64,000 bases of DNA from Symsagittifera roscoffensis (Eukaryota; Xenacoelomorpha; Acoela; Convolutidae), in the NCBI RefSeq assembly GCF_963678635.1, contig NC_087068.1, positions 27,282,318-27,346,317 on the forward strand. The letters run 5' to 3'. Position numbers and translations under genes: made by a program. The notes under the pieces were generated by a model, which saw only the letters and a list, made by a program, of their open reading frames with translations, made no database searches and was not told where the DNA came from. Of this stretch, positions 45,141 to 59,300 are shown piece after piece; the stretch's first letter is position 1, and each line of letters starts with the position of its first letter.

Positions 45141-48100
45141 GAAATTTCTTCACGATCCAAGTCTTTATTAAGCAAGTAAAACCGATATCGTTGAAACAGG
45201 TTCTGGCACGTTGGGAATTTGAAATCGATGCCGCATTTTTTGGTCTAATGGATACAAAGATATCAATCAATTCATCACAGTTGAGATCATTTTTTCGGTA
45301 TTTTAGTTCTACCTAAAAATCTGTTTTACACACCAAAGACATCACTTGCTAATTTATATTCACTCACTTTTTCCTTGCAAAAATTGCGTTTGGGTTTTCA
45401 GCTTCCAATTTTTACTTATGATTGAAAACAAGCAGAAACAGCGGTGTTTTCAACGCTAAAAATATTACCTGTAATTGCTTGCAATCGAGACATAAGATTT
45501 TTTTTGGTAACCCAACCTCACGGTTTTAATGCTTTGGGAAAGTTCTCTAGGGCAAAAATGTCAAGAACATCAAGCCTTAGTTCTGTATTCAATCTGAAGG
45601 TAGTTTGAAGTAATGATCACAACTAGTATTCTCAATACTTTCACTTCAATATCAAAATTGCTGAAAAGTGGTCGAAACGATTTGATGATGTTGTTGCCTT
45701 TCTAGTAGGTTCTTGATTATATTTTTGAAAATCGTAACAGCTGAGATTTCTCTGACCCGGCTCTAACTCTTGTTTCAATCATTTTTTGCTGAAAATTTTG
45801 AGCAAACATAAAGCAAAATCTCCAACGGTTTTGTTAGGTAATTCAATTGTTTCAATCATTAATTTCTCAAAATTTTCCAAAAAAAAGACTAAACTGAAGA
45901 GTGGGAGGGCAATATAAAACACAGATAATTTCTGATCGTTTTGTCTAGCCAGTTAACACACAAATTCTCAACTTTGCAATTGAAATCAGAATGATTATAT
46001 TTCAATATTGACAAAAAACGGGCAGTCGGTCACTTTTTTTTGATCTGTGAACACAGATTGCATTTTTCGAATGATTCAGTAAATACAGGGAGCTAGTCAA
46101 AAATAACTCTTAAGGATTGATAATTTACGAGAAAAGATCACCCATAGTCTCTAAGTTAGATGCCATTGTGAGTTTTAGTTAATGAGTTTTAGTTTTAGTT
46201 AATAGTGAGCAAGAAAGAGAGTTATGAGTAAGAAAAATCACCTAGCTGTAATAGAAATTCTGTTTTCCCTATTTAAATTTTTCCAATGTAAACATCAGGG
46301 CCAGGAATGTCATCAGTGAACATGCCATCTTCTCTATCCATTGTGTTCAAAAATTGGATGCGTTTTTCGTCCAAAGAAATACGTTTAGTATCACATCTAA
46401 AGCATACTCATTAGAATCATGGGCTTTTTCTAGTTTGATCTGAACCCTTGCACCCTTTGGAGGATTTCAATGTTGCAAAGTGTTTCGCACATTGCCTTTT
46501 CTATCGACTTTCTGCATTGCTTTCCTTTTCATATCATCAATAGCTTGTTTTTTGTGCATGCTTACACCACTGGAGAAACTCTGGTTAATTTTTTGTGAAT
46601 ATTTCACCTGTGAATTCCAAGTAGCAGTAATCAAACCCTGCAATTTAACATATAATTTTAGAACAGGATCAATTTTTGATAAGTTTTCCGTAATCAAAAT
46701 TCGTTTTGCTGTTTTGAAGATTAACCTCATTGCTAACTAGGGATTTCTACTTTTTTGCAAAAATGCACAAACTTGATAATCACAACTGGGTTTACACCAT
46801 CTTTCCACGCTCCACGGACATGACACGCCTTGAAGTTAACGGGTGTTATTTTATAACCCAAATATATTTTTGAAATTCACCTATTTATAGCTCAAGTGGA
46901 TGATTGTTGTCGTTTGTGCTTGATATATTAACAAATATAAGAGCATCTTAGGGGGAAAAAGTTCCTGATTTTGAAATCGATTTCCACTTCAAAATTGTTT
47001 GAATGATATGAAATCATAAATCAGTTTCTTCAACGATAGTGGAACGCAACGCATAAGTTTACAATATGAAAGCTCAAAAATTAAATTCAGAGTGAAAAAA
47101 GAATCAATAAAACTAAGGCGACTTGGGTCGCATAAAGCGCCTTTTTTGTCCTAATTGGAAAAGAAAGCAATTTTAGTGTGCTGCGGAGAACAATTTTTGA
47201 TATTCAGATATAAGGCTAGGGCACCAACCCTGGTAAGTCGCTTCAATTTTTTTTTCCAAATTTTTTCACGAAACTCATATAAAATAAACTTCACTCGGTC
47301 AATTGATTGCGTGCTGCGAACACATTAACCATGTATTTGCGTTTGCTGACGTCGTTTTGTAGCGTTTTACCGTTTTTGCTTGGGGGGGGGGGGGAGAGAT
47401 AGCTCAATTGGTCATTACGGGGGGAGATTGCTCAATTGATCCGCAATGTATGCTAGGATGAGTAATTCATTCTCATTCTGTAATAATTCCAGGTCGACAT
47501 GTGTTCAACAGTTTCAATTGATTTCTCTGATGCGGAAAGAATTAGGTAATTATTCATTTTTTAATTTGCAAAATGAAACTTATTGATAGGTTTGTCACAA
47601 CTAGAAAACACGGGTATAGCAAATTGGCAATTTTGAAACCCCGGTAACATGATCCTGCGTGAAGTGATGTATATGCTGGAACAAAAAACCGAATCGTGTT
47701 TAAAACTTGACTAATTTTTCTCTAAAAATTTGTGGACATTAAATCTTTTGACATGAAATTAACAAACCTGTACCTAAAATTTTCTCAGAGCGATGCTAGT
47801 TCACATTATTTTTTTGCTAGGTTTAAAAATATTTGCAGATGCTGCAATTGAATTTTCAATGAAAGCTTTTGAAAATTAGTTTTTTTTTGTAGCTGGTTTT
47901 TGTTTTGAGTTGCGAGTCTTATGGGAGTTTCCTACAAATAATTCACGTAAATTACAATATCAGGGCAAAACTAATTTAATAGTTACGTATTTTATGTGTT
48001 TACTTGAGACATTCTTTCAGTTTTTGTTTTTGATTTCTCTTTTGCATAAGTTTAATTTTGATATTTCAAGTGATATATAACTTATACTTTAAAATTTTTG

Positions 48101-48340
48101 TGTTTTAAAAAAATTCATTTCTATTTAGAGAGCCAGCTTTTTAGAGGTCTAAAATTTGGCTGAAAAGCAAAGCTCGCCAAGAAGCATTAACCCATTACTT
48201 TCTTGAAAAACCGGACCATAAATCTATCATTGGTACTCGGTAGAAGTCTTACGCGAACTACGAGTCTTACTATGAGAAATAGTCTTACGAGAAATGGCAG
48301 CCAGACAGATGTTGGATATGACGATGGGTTTAGTGCATAC
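45141..48340. other. Interval between tetraspan exons
   Basis: No supported exon. A degenerate frame at 46467-46730 (minus) has ordinary composition, and there may be eroded LINE sequence at 45200-46000. A G-run of 14 lies at about 47382-47395. The missing tetraspan exon, if real, should lie here or at 43442-43914. Confidence 0.4.
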
Positions 48341-49158
48341 GGCGTCTATGATTCCCACGAAGTGCAGCACTATCATCATGATGAGACCGACTGTGATTAT
48401 CATTGCGAATGCGAGTGAGAGACCGGCCGCCATGCACTCCGTCTGGAACGTCTTCACGAAGTTGCCTACTCCCGACCGGAAGTCGTGAAAATCTGAAAAA
48501 AAAACAATTATATTGAAAAGCATGTTTTTTGCGCGTATTTGAATCTTCTGTTCCGACAAGAAACAGTTTGATTCAAATGATTTAGTAGTCAACACATGGA
48601 CATTATTTTGCAATCTTGAAAAAGATGGAAAAAATGAATGTAAATATTATTTTTTAGCTTAAGCATGATAGATGGGCCTATAGATTATATATGTATATCT
48701 TATATTTATTTTGATTATTCAACCAAATGTCTATGTCAAAAAATTCTACCTGAAATTGCTCAGCGAAAAAAAAACGGTTCACCCAGCCTACATTGAACAA
48801 AATTATGAATGTTAGTTCCTAAATCGAGAGTGAATGAATTTTTTCATAACAGGGTCAAAATTCACATCCGCGTGAACAATTAAAACCGAGAATTTGAGCA
48901 ACTTGAGATTGAATTTGCTATGAATTGGGTAATATAATCAAACTGTGTCGAAAAACCCGATCGATTAAATTTACCATTTATTGACAGACAAATATCAAAG
49001 TCCCCGTAATAATGACACAAACTCCAGAATCCTATGTACTCAGTCGTTTTCCCGTGCCAGTATATAAACAGATGGGACGAATGACCCAGCCCCATTAGAA
49101 GAAGGGTGACCAAAGCAAAAATAATTGCACAAATCAATAGAATGACAGCTCGATCCAT
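48341..49158 (-). CDS. Tetraspan (claudin/PMP22-type) gene, 5' exons
   Basis: Exon 1 is 49158-48975 (ATG at 49156-49158; donor GTAAAT). It has TM1 (VILLICAIIFALVTLLLMGL) and then the first loop with W...GFWSLC....C, the claudin/PMP22 W-GLW-C-C signature. Exon 2 starts at 48492 (acceptor TTTTTTCAG) in the matching phase. It encodes the loop end and TM2 (GLSLAFAMIITVGLIMMIVL) and can end at the donor GTATGC (48340). Reading past that donor gives a Ser/Arg-rich tail to a TGA at 48227, a possible short isoform. The family organises cell junctions or acts as channel subunits; the specific role is unknown. Confidence 0.65.
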
Positions 49159-50167
49159 GGTTCTAACAGTTGTTTAGCTTAATTCGATGTTTGATTGATA
49201 TTGCCCTACCCACCTTGATTTTTGTTCTTTTATCACAAAGATTCTGCTTTAAACATCGTGGAGATTTGTCTTATGGCATGTTGCTCTTTAAACTAAATGA
49301 GCCATAAAAATCAACGCAATTTTATAGAGATCAATAAACTGACCACACCTAGTTTTGTTAAACTACGCAAGTTAAGTCACATGTCCTACTTATTGAATTA
49401 AGCAAATTAAGCAAAACTAAGCAAAAAGAGGAAACGCTTGCGGTACGTAAAAATTGGAATGGCAGCTAGCCGAAAAAAAATAGGACAAAAGCCAGTGATT
49501 CAAAAAAAATTGAAAAAATCGTTTGAGCCATAAAATCTGTTTCAAGAGCACAAATGCAATTTTAAAAAAATTGGCCCTTCAAACGACAAATTATGAGGCA
49601 AATAAACAGATTTCTTTCAGCCAAAATCATTCAAACCGAAGGAAACAAACGTGAAAAAAAAAAACGAAAATCAGCGAAAAAAAAAGAAAACAATTAAGAG
49701 TTGTTTTAAAAGCACCAACAAACAATCGAATGAAAGAGCCATTTAAAATGCAGACAATGCGCTTAAAATCTTTTTTGGGCATTTAGTCAAAACAGACATG
49801 CCAACTGGTTCAACTAATTTTGTTAAACTAATTATTAACCCGTAAAAGAGTCTATATTCCGATTTGATAACACTCGCTTGTCGCTAATGTCAAAACTGTT
49901 TTCGATTGGTACAAAAAAATGTGAAGAAAAAAGTAAGTCATCAACTTAACGCTGCTTCGAGTGCTCGCAACTATTATATGATGCCATAAAATCACTTCCC
50001 TTTTGGAATGTTTTTTTTGAGGTGTTTCTGTTTTATTTTAAGTAAACAGAATTTCAAATTTTAGTTTTGAAAATTCTCGTAGTTTTAACTCCATTTTAAA
50101 TATAGACAAATCTTTATGTCCTTCCCCTTTAAGTTTACAAAGTGTGAATGAGTTTGAAGTTTTAAAC
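49159..50167. other. Gene-free interval (upstream of the tetraspan)
   Basis: AT-rich, with no supported ORF; it should contain the tetraspan promoter. Confidence 0.4.
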
Positions 50168-50676
50168 TAGACAGCGCAAATCAGGGCGAAGCCGTGAATG
50201 TTCCGACTGCCTTTTAAGATTTGTAATTTTTTACAAATCTTAAAATTTGTAATTTGTAATTTTCTAAAATTTAAAATTTTTTAATGGAATTATCCCTCCA
50301 CACGCAATATAAAGTATAAAAGGATATATTTCGCTCCTTATAACAAATCAATTATGGTAAATAAGCTTCTTTCGACCAATTTGGAACAATTTCTAAGACG
50401 GATTAAATCTCCGCTTACGCGTTAATAGCGCGAAATATATCGCGCGTTAACTCTCCCAAAATGGCCAAATGACAATCTTTAAATCCCCATAACTTTACAA
50501 AACATGATCACAGGTGACATATTTTTTAAAATTTGAGCTCAGAACAACAATAGTTTTCGAATGATATAAAAAAAATCCGTCAAAAATGGCTAGTTAAAAA
50601 GTCAAAATTTAACTGAAGAAAAAAAACCCACCCCGAGCACAAATATTCCGTTACTTTCGTATCGAAAGTCGGAATA
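50168..50676 (+). mobile_element. Hairpin-ended short repeat, distant copy
   Basis: Same order as 35125-35659: ATCAGGGCGAAGCC hairpin (right arm mutated), TGTTCCGACTGCC at 50199, the CGCGTTAATAGCGCG block near 50420, and AAAGTCGGAATA at 50676. About 509 bp. Confidence 0.75.
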
Positions 50677-52382
50677 ATTAACTTAAAATTTCTGTCCAAT
50701 AAACTGTTAAAGCAGGAATCTCAAAAAGAATTTCCCCAGCTATTACAAAAAATCCAGGCCATAATCGACTTCTTAAATTGTATTTTTGTAAGATTTCGCG
50801 CAGACCGACATGCAAAAGTAACCCAAGGAACTCACTTCAAGTCTTAATAGCCAAAATGCAAAATGCTTTCACCCAGATGGTATAAAACACTCTGTGCATA
50901 ATTTAAATGGTAGCAAAACATTTCGTTCATAAGTGGATAGTTGCAAAGCTGATATTTGTGAGACAATTTTCCTTGAATTGCAGTCACATTTTGAAAGTTT
51001 TCAATTAAAAGCCTTTTGTATTGAAACAACAATATTCGTGAAGATGATTCGAATGTTAAGAAAGATCCATAAATTCTTCCAATTACAATTAACAATTCCA
51101 GACTTCAATTTGAAGTATTTATAAAGGTTGAAGAAGCTTCATAAAACCTTTCTAACTTTTTTTTCAAATTGAGGCAATCAAGAGACTTCAAATTAAATCA
51201 AAGCTTTTATACTTTTGACAATCATTCTCTCCATTTATCGCTACATTTGAGTTCATCTCAAAAAAAGTCGAGCAACCGAGAAACATTATTTGAAATGGAT
51301 TTTGGAATCAATAGAACGACTGAAAAGCAAATTGCAAGGACACAGATTTGTTATCGTACGAGTTTACACTGGAGTACCCGAAACCACTCACAAAATTTTT
51401 CATTTTATTCCATAGTTTTCTTTTTCTTTTGACTCTTTCGAGTTTTTACCATTAATTCTATGCCTTTTTGTTAGGAGATAGGTTTCTGTCATTTCTGTTT
51501 ATTCAGTTATCTAGTACTTATCAAATTTTTTTGATTAGTAATTTTTAGAGTATTTCATGTGCAAACCTTGCGAAAAATTTAATACTCTTTAGCAGAATAG
51601 TCCAAGTTACAAAAAAAAATTAAATTTGAACACCAAGCACAACACAAATCAATCAGAAAGTAGTTAAATAGAAATGTGCTCGAGCAAAATAGCAAAAAAT
51701 AGAAAAACAAGAAATTAAGTATGAACGTAATAGTAATGCCTAACACAGACCGCTAGTTGAAAATTCCGCTAATGCACACATCATGCATTCGTCATGAGCT
51801 TAGGAGTTTCCGTTTTATCAGTAATTTAACAAATTATTCGACGCGTTGAATTTTTTAAGTTTGCCAATTTTTATATATTGTTAACTTCAGCCTATTAACT
51901 CTAAGTTTTCGGCTAACAAGTTAATACGGAAAGTGAAACGGAGCTCCGCATTATTTGCAGTACGCTAAAGAGTTCAAAACCTAATTTCTTTAGTGAAACT
52001 GATAATAGGAACTTCTTAAGCAACTATTTCAAGTCGAATAATTGCTGATGTAGATAATTTGTTGGATTCCTTTTAGATAGTTAAATATCAGACAAATTGA
52101 TCTTTAAGCTCAATTGCAATTGAAACGAAAGACCCACACTTCGCCCAAACACATATCCTCACAGTTTCCAATTTCAAAACTAAAATATTCAAAATTTTTG
52201 ATTTTTCAAATCCCCATGTTTAAAAGTTTAATGAAAATTTTTTAAAAAATCATAAGAAACGTCATATCTCGAAAACTACAAGGATTTGAGTGGAATTTGG
52301 AGGTAAGATTCGCAACCCCTGGGGAAGCCCTGACAGCGTCTCATTAATGGGTTGCTAATTTCAACCTTGGTGAAACAAACAC
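50677..52382. other. Gene-free interval
   Basis: No convincing gene on either strand. Confidence 0.45.
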
Positions 52383-52715
52383 TGAATTAAAACTGGAAAA
52401 TCGAAAAAGAAACCTTAACCATTGCAATATACGATATAGCTTAAACGTCAAAAATTCTCGTTAAACATGCAAAAATAATACGTTGAAAAAGCTTAAACGT
52501 GGTGAGATAAAGAAGCGCGCATTTAAAATTATGATAGACAATAGATTGACGGAAAAAAATTGAATTCAAACTGGAAAATCGAAAAAATCTTAACCATTGC
52601 AATATACGATATAGGTTGAACGTGAAAAAATTGTTTTAAACTGCGAAAAAAATACGTTGAAAAGCTTAAACATCACGAGATAGTGAAGCCCGCATTCAAA
52701 TATACCATAGAGTAG
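52383..52715 (+). repeat. Tandem duplication of about 178 bp
   Basis: AAAACTGGAAAATCGAAAAA...CCATTGCAATATACGATATA...AATACGTTGAAAAAGCTTAAAC is present at 52383-52560. It recurs, about 85-90% alike by eye, at 52561-52715. Confidence 0.7.
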
Positions 52716-52920
52716 AGCACTTTACGTTCGACTCCAGGTTAGCCAATAAAAACTACTCATAGTAAGCTAATAATAAAAATATTAATTACCAAATTTTTCT
52801 ACAATTTTAGTTACATTGGATACAGTACTTAGGAAACCAATTCGGATGGTAAAAAAGACAACCAAGATTTGATTTGCCTACCCTGGCCAATTAGTCCCTG
52901 GGTGTACAAATTTATTTTTG

Positions 52921-52970
52921 CGAATAAAGTCTAGTAGACGGTTGCAATATCTTTGATTATATTTATGGTA
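52921..52970. repeat. Interspersed 45-bp repeat, AAAGTCTAGTAGCCGGTTGCAA
   Basis: The same word with small changes is at 55441-55490 and 59338-59390, followed each time by (T)CTTTGnTTAT. Three copies within about 7 kb, two of them in introns of the GLYR1-like gene, suggest a small mobile or regulatory repeat. Confidence 0.55.
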
Positions 52971-53328
52971 AAAGACTACGTTTTCAAAAGAGCTAAATTA
53001 AATAAGAAATAGCCACATCATATGCATTTTAAATTGTTTCAATATTTACACTTGGTCAGCCGTTTAGAGAATATATAAAGCATCATTGCAAAAGAAACAT
53101 CTCAAATATATATTCTATTTCACACGAACGATAATGTTTAATCTCCGAAAGTTGAAGAGTTACATACATTTTGAGTTTTGATCGAAAAAGCATGTCCTGA
53201 AAGGCGATGTTTCGTGTCGATTCGTATAGGTTCCAATTGAAACTAAATTGGTTTCGGCGTTAAAATTATTTCATGAAAAAGTAATCGGAGTTTATATTTG
53301 CGATCAATCTCAATTTCATGTGCTGCAG

Positions 53329-56300
53329 TTAGAGACAGGCTGCTTTGTAAACTACAGCCATGTCTAATTCTTCATCTCCCCAAGATAGAGCACGCTTGTA
53401 GAGCTGAAACAAAAATATAAATGAATATATATTTTTTCGTTATTCACATTCAATCAACAATAAATCATTTTTGTCTTTAATTTAGTACATACTTTTTAAA
53501 ACTTAGTGCACTAATGGTCTACAAAAAAACGAGACGAATCAACCTAATTTAATGAAACTGTTACTCTGACTTTGTGATGCATTTCCGGAAACCACTTAAA
53601 TGAGTCTAAAAAGCCAATACAAGACTGTGATGTTGATAGCAGCTACCTCGTTACAGGAGGCAGTGATGGGCATGGCCTGCATGAGCTGGTCACTCAGACC
53701 AAGTGCTATTCGGAGGTCATTCTGCTGCTGACTCAGTCGCTTCTCAGCAGGCTCATAGCTCTCATTCCCTCCCACAATCACTAAACATAGCAAATTACAC
53801 ATCCACGCAACAATTCACCTCAACCTACATAACGATAGAAGACCTTAAAATGCTTCAATAAAATGTATGGCTAAACGCTCAAAAAGAAAATAGAAAATAA
53901 TCAAGGAAAAAGAATGTACGCTTAGATTTCCATTAAACTGCCGAATTAAAAACTGAATCTATTCACAGTTACTATGGACACAGCAGGTAAAATAAATTTA
54001 TCTTCAAACTCAAATACCTTCAGGCACAGTTTTATTAACTTTTATTGATTCGAAGATACATTTGTATAAAAAAGTAGAATACAGAGACAAAGCGGAGTTC
54101 GCACCACTAGCAATGCAATACAAAGAGTATGGCAAATTAGCCGACAGAAAATCAGATGAAAGCCGCCAAGTCGAAAAAAATTCGTATGTCGAAAAAAAAA
54201 GGTTTACCACAATTTTCAAATCTTTCTCCTGATTTTGTCCTAATTAAAGCTCACTTAAGAACAAGACGCAAGCTAGAACAATTTAATGATAAATTAGCAT
54301 CAAAATAGATTTACGAAGCAACATCAACGCCGACAATTCTTGAGCAGACACTGTTGAGCCGAAAAAAAATATATATTTTTATTAAAAACATACAAAAAGT
54401 CCTCCCTTTCGAAATACTTATTTCAAAAAATTTTCTGCTCATCAGACGGCGCCGGATAAAAAGAAAAACTTAAATTATACTGAGATCGGTGATAGGTACA
54501 TTTACAACCAAGATAAAACATAGCAAACAGAGTTGGAAAGGAGTCAAGGAGCACAATTAAACAAAAAATTTGTTTTATAAAAATCTCAACTTGAGAAAAA
54601 AAAGATGCCTTTAGAGCTCTTTCGGGGTGGCCACAGTGTCTGCGAATTCGCACGCACTGACACTCGCACTGATGAAAATAAATGCCCGGCCTTGACATTT
54701 TTTTTTTAAAAAAAGCCTTTTTTGGCTTGGTTACCCAAACTTCTTTCATTGGCCGAACTCATTGGCCCAATTTTTTTCACCCAACTTATTTCTTCTTCTC
54801 AGAGCTGCTCATACTACCTGAAAAAAAATCTTATACTGTGTAAGCCTGCTTCGATTTTTGAGATTTGAATGATTCAGTAGAGAAGCGCCATAAAAAAACT
54901 GGCACTGATATTAATTTACTGGCACTGATGGCACTGACAGATCACGCTTCGCACTGATTCGGCACTGCCCGCATTGATACCGTGGCCACCCTGTCTCTGA
55001 AAGCTCTCGAGAAAAAATTATGATCAACTACTTTTCGATAAAATTGACTTAATTTGAGAAAACTGGATCATTAAGTAAATCTTTTACTTCGCTGGGAAAT
55101 CTGAAAATTAAACTACACCTTAGAAGCTAGAAGTGATCTTTACACTTTTGCTGTTCAAAAAAGAAGTTTGTTTTCCTTTTAACAAAAGAAATGAACTGAA
55201 CTTTTAAAAGAAATCAAAGTCAAACCGCGAAAAAGTGATTTTGAGCTTTAACAAACTCCCGGGGACTTTTCCTAAAGAACGAAAAAAATCATCGCGACCT
55301 AAATAGGGAGTCTGAGCTCCGTTAAACGACTGTTAAAAACAAATTTCGAATAGAATGGGCATGCTCAAAATATGTCTGTCATTTGACGAAAGTATAGTCC
55401 TGGAGATGACCACCAATATCAGTTCTCCACAGCAATTTTTTACGGGAAAAGTCTAGTAGCCGGTTGCAACACTCTTGTTTATCCGAAGGGTAATCATCAT
55501 TACTTTCAGCCTTTTCCACCAAGAATGGAGACGCCAAGTCTGAGCTCTGGAGCACCGAGAGCAGCTGCTGCTTGTCCACTCCAGACTTCCTGCACAGAGC
55601 CATAGTCTCGGCCAGTACTGCCAGTTGATTGCCATACAACAGATTCATCAGTACTTGCATCTCACACGCTTTACCTGCAGATCCTAAAAACAGAAGAAGG
55701 AAACCTATTGCTATTCACCCAGCTGAGTTAAATCGGCTCTATGATTAACTACTTCCAAATTTCCTACTCCTTTTCTCATCCCGGTATTGATTGCAATGAG
55801 TAGTGCAAAATTTTGACATCAATTACAAAAGCAATTACGTCAGTTGAACTTCAGTTTTCTGATCAGACCTTTATGCAATTCAAAACCTAACGCATTTTTC
55901 AGGCTTATTCTTTCAAGTGAAAGGCTAAATATTCAAATTAATGATTTCGTCAAATAGACTTTCAAGGTCGAATAAAAAAATGTCATCATCAAATACACTT
56001 TCGTTCTGATGAATGAGAGCATTTACTGTTCCGAATCTTGTTTACATTCAATTCGACAAAAAAAAAAAATTCTCACGACTGAAAACCTACCTACATAACT
56101 CCTCTTTTTACTGAAAATCTCCAAACAGGGCAGAACGTCTTCATAGAGAGAATAATCTCCAGCAGCCAACATCAGAAAGGTACCATCCCCCGATTCCTTC
56201 CGAGATCCAATCATAGGAGCTTCCAGGTACCTTCCACTTCTCATCTGGACTAACTGGTAGAACTCCGTTGATGCTTTTGGGTCGCATGTTGTCAAGTTGA

Positions 56301-59300
56301 CAAAACTTTTGCCTCGTTTCATTTCACTGAGGGCCCCATTAGTTCCAACCAGGACCTCTCGGACGGATCCGGTGTCGGTGACGCAACAGAATGTGATGTC
56401 ACTCCTCGACATAACATCTCCAGCTGAGATGCAGATTTTAGCTCCAAGACTTCGCAGATCAGAGCACTATAAACATCAATCTAGTTCCTTCTTATCACTT
56501 ACAGTTAATATATTACTTCGGTTATCAGGCTAAAAATTCATAAGTATCAAATCATTCCTCCAAATTGTGGAAAGTTATGTAGTAAAAATAAGTTTTTTTC
56601 ATGATAAAAATGACTTCTTAAATTGCAGCAGGCCGTTTTTCCTAATGCTTAACAACTTCATAAAATTACCTTCTGTGGAGTTTTGTTCCAAACGTAGACG
56701 TTAAAATTCTGTTTGAGAAGCAACTCTGCAAGCGAATGCCCAATAGTTCCAACGCCAATGAAACCCACATTCTTGTCAAACGGCTGTGTTCTCCTAATTG
56801 GCTTGATTTGGGCTACTTCCGTATGCGGGGAGCCCTTTTTGTTTAGCAAATGAGCTGAGGATGGCACCACTACCGGTGACCTTGATGATGAGGGTTTGGA
56901 AGGAGAACTTTGAGGTGATTCGTCAAGACTAAATTTGGTACTATTTTGGCTGTCTGTTTTTTGAACTGAATTGCTGGCTGCTGTAGAGCTGGATTCCATC
57001 TAACATAGGAAACCTTCATAAAACTGACGCTGAATCAAGATAATTTAGGTTTTTTGGCTAGGTTTTACCTGTTGAAGTCCGTCGTACGAAAATTCAGAGC
57101 ATGTAATGGGAACTGATCTCTTACTGCGAGGCTCGTCGGTTTTGTTGCCCTGAAAAAGAAACCATGTAAATTCATTTGATCAATCGTCAAAAAAGACATT
57201 AAAACATTAACTCAGGTCGTATTTTTCAAGGCTCAACCTTTAAATCGGATTAAATATACTTTCTCAAAACTATATCACCTTAAACCAATCAATAACTTGG
57301 CCCTTTTTGTTTTGCTGTATTTTTCGGAACATTCTGTGCTACTTTTTATTATTTGTATTACCCTTTAACGGCTCCCCCCCCCCCTATCCCTTTGGGAAAT
57401 TACAATATAAAGTTGTATAAAGATTGATTATACGGTCATTTGCATTTAAAAAACGTGGTACAAATTTTTTCACTTGTTCACACTGTTACATTTCATTGCA
57501 GTTTAGAGCAAACTTTCCTAAATTCAATAATTTCACAAAAATTAAACGGTGGGAATGAAAAAGAGCCCCTTTAACTACTTACTGTGACTCTCTTTCTTGA
57601 CGCCCCTGCACCTGTGCCCGTATTATGTGCCCCCTTCTTGGATGAAACGGGTGGATGGGTTGACTGAGATTGTGAGGAGGTGGAAGTATATTTAGAGGAT
57701 GAGACCATGTCTAACTGTTTGTCCAACATGTCTAACACTCGGTCAGGCGTCAGCGTGAAATCCTCCTGCCAATGATTTCTTACTTGAGTTATTTTACCAC
57801 GTTTAGCTCCTGCAACTGGTCATTCAAAAAACTCATTTCAGTCTTTTGAAAACGATTTAATAGATTAATCGTGGATCACAGTCTTATTCACGAAAGACCC
57901 ATCAAAATACCATTGAGTAATTTACTTGATTATATGAGTTTTCGAATCAATTCTAGTAAGAGTTCATTTTGTGCTGGGACAAACTAATATTAGATGCAAT
58001 TGCTTCCTCCAGTACACAAAATCTGACAGTAATATCTCATTGACAGTAAGCAATGTTTTCGACTTCTGAATTCTTTTAAGCGAAAGAACTCAAGTTTACC
58101 TGCCAACATGACATTGTCAGCTAAGACAGCAAACTGATAAAGAAGAAAAAAATGTATAATCAGTTTTTTTGGCTCGGTTTTTCTGCCCAAACAACTTTTT
58201 CATGTTTGAGACTGATGAGAAATGGATGTCAAGGACTTTTAAAGAATGTCAACTTCTCCTGCTCTGATATTCAAAGTAAAATATCTGGTTGCGATGACTA
58301 AAACCCTTCGCACAGCGGAAGAAGTACCTTCATTTTTTCTAAGAGAAGACGCTTAAGTATTATCAAATCTTGTTAATGCGCTTTTTATCGTACCGCTGTC
58401 AAAACACTCCTGGTCATTGATCTGGAAATTTTCCTATGATACACGCATTCATAAGTCAGATTCAAGCAACAACGTGGAAAATTACGGACCAATAAGTTTT
58501 CTACCAAACTTATCTTTGATCATGGAGCGGATTATGTCAATTTTGCCTAACCCAAAATAAACACAGGCGAAGCTGAGCTTCGAACCAATTGCGATACAAA
58601 TTTGATAACATCAAACGGAAACATTTGAAGAAAAAAAATAAAATTAATCATTTTTGTCAATAAAAAGCGGTCTCAAGCATTTGTGCCACCTCTACGCCAG
58701 ATGCACCGGATGGTTGATTGAATTTGAATTTATAATTTAATGCAGTAAAAAGCCGAAAATACCTGAGCAGAAAACTTTCAAGCCGAAAAAAAAATTACAA
58801 AAACATCCTATAAAATTTTAAAAAATTTTATGTCCCATGTCCCCCACGCACGCGAAATTTTTTCGATACCCGAACGACGCAATAAGAAGCCACTAGATCG
58901 ATATAAATTAAGCCGATACTTATTAACCCGATAAAAATACAAAACGTGAAAAAAAATTTGAAAAATCTAGTTGGTAAAATGAAGACCAGTATTAAAAACG
59001 AATTTCGATTCGGTCGGATTTTTAAAATGCTAAATAAAACACTTCAAGCAGCGACAGAGAAAATTGTTTATAGCAAAAAAAAAACGATTCATAGATCTGG
59101 CAACTAAGCCGATGAAACATAAGCAGACAAATAATAAGCCGAATTTTTTTTGAACCGGAATATTTACAGTTTAAAAAAACATGTCCTTGTAAGATTCGCA
59201 CCCGTGACCTTTGACGTCTTAAGCTTATTCGTCCAGGCTAAGTGTGCAGGAGATACTAAGAAATTTAAATTCATTATAAACCCAGATTCATTATAAACCA

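Noticed and set aside
57990-58190. Possible extra exon with QFAVLADNVMLAG, flanked by CAG and GTAAAC (minus)
   Set aside because: It resembles exon 9 of the GLYR1-like gene, but it lies upstream of the Rossmann exons and is not needed for the in-frame model; at most a decayed duplicate.
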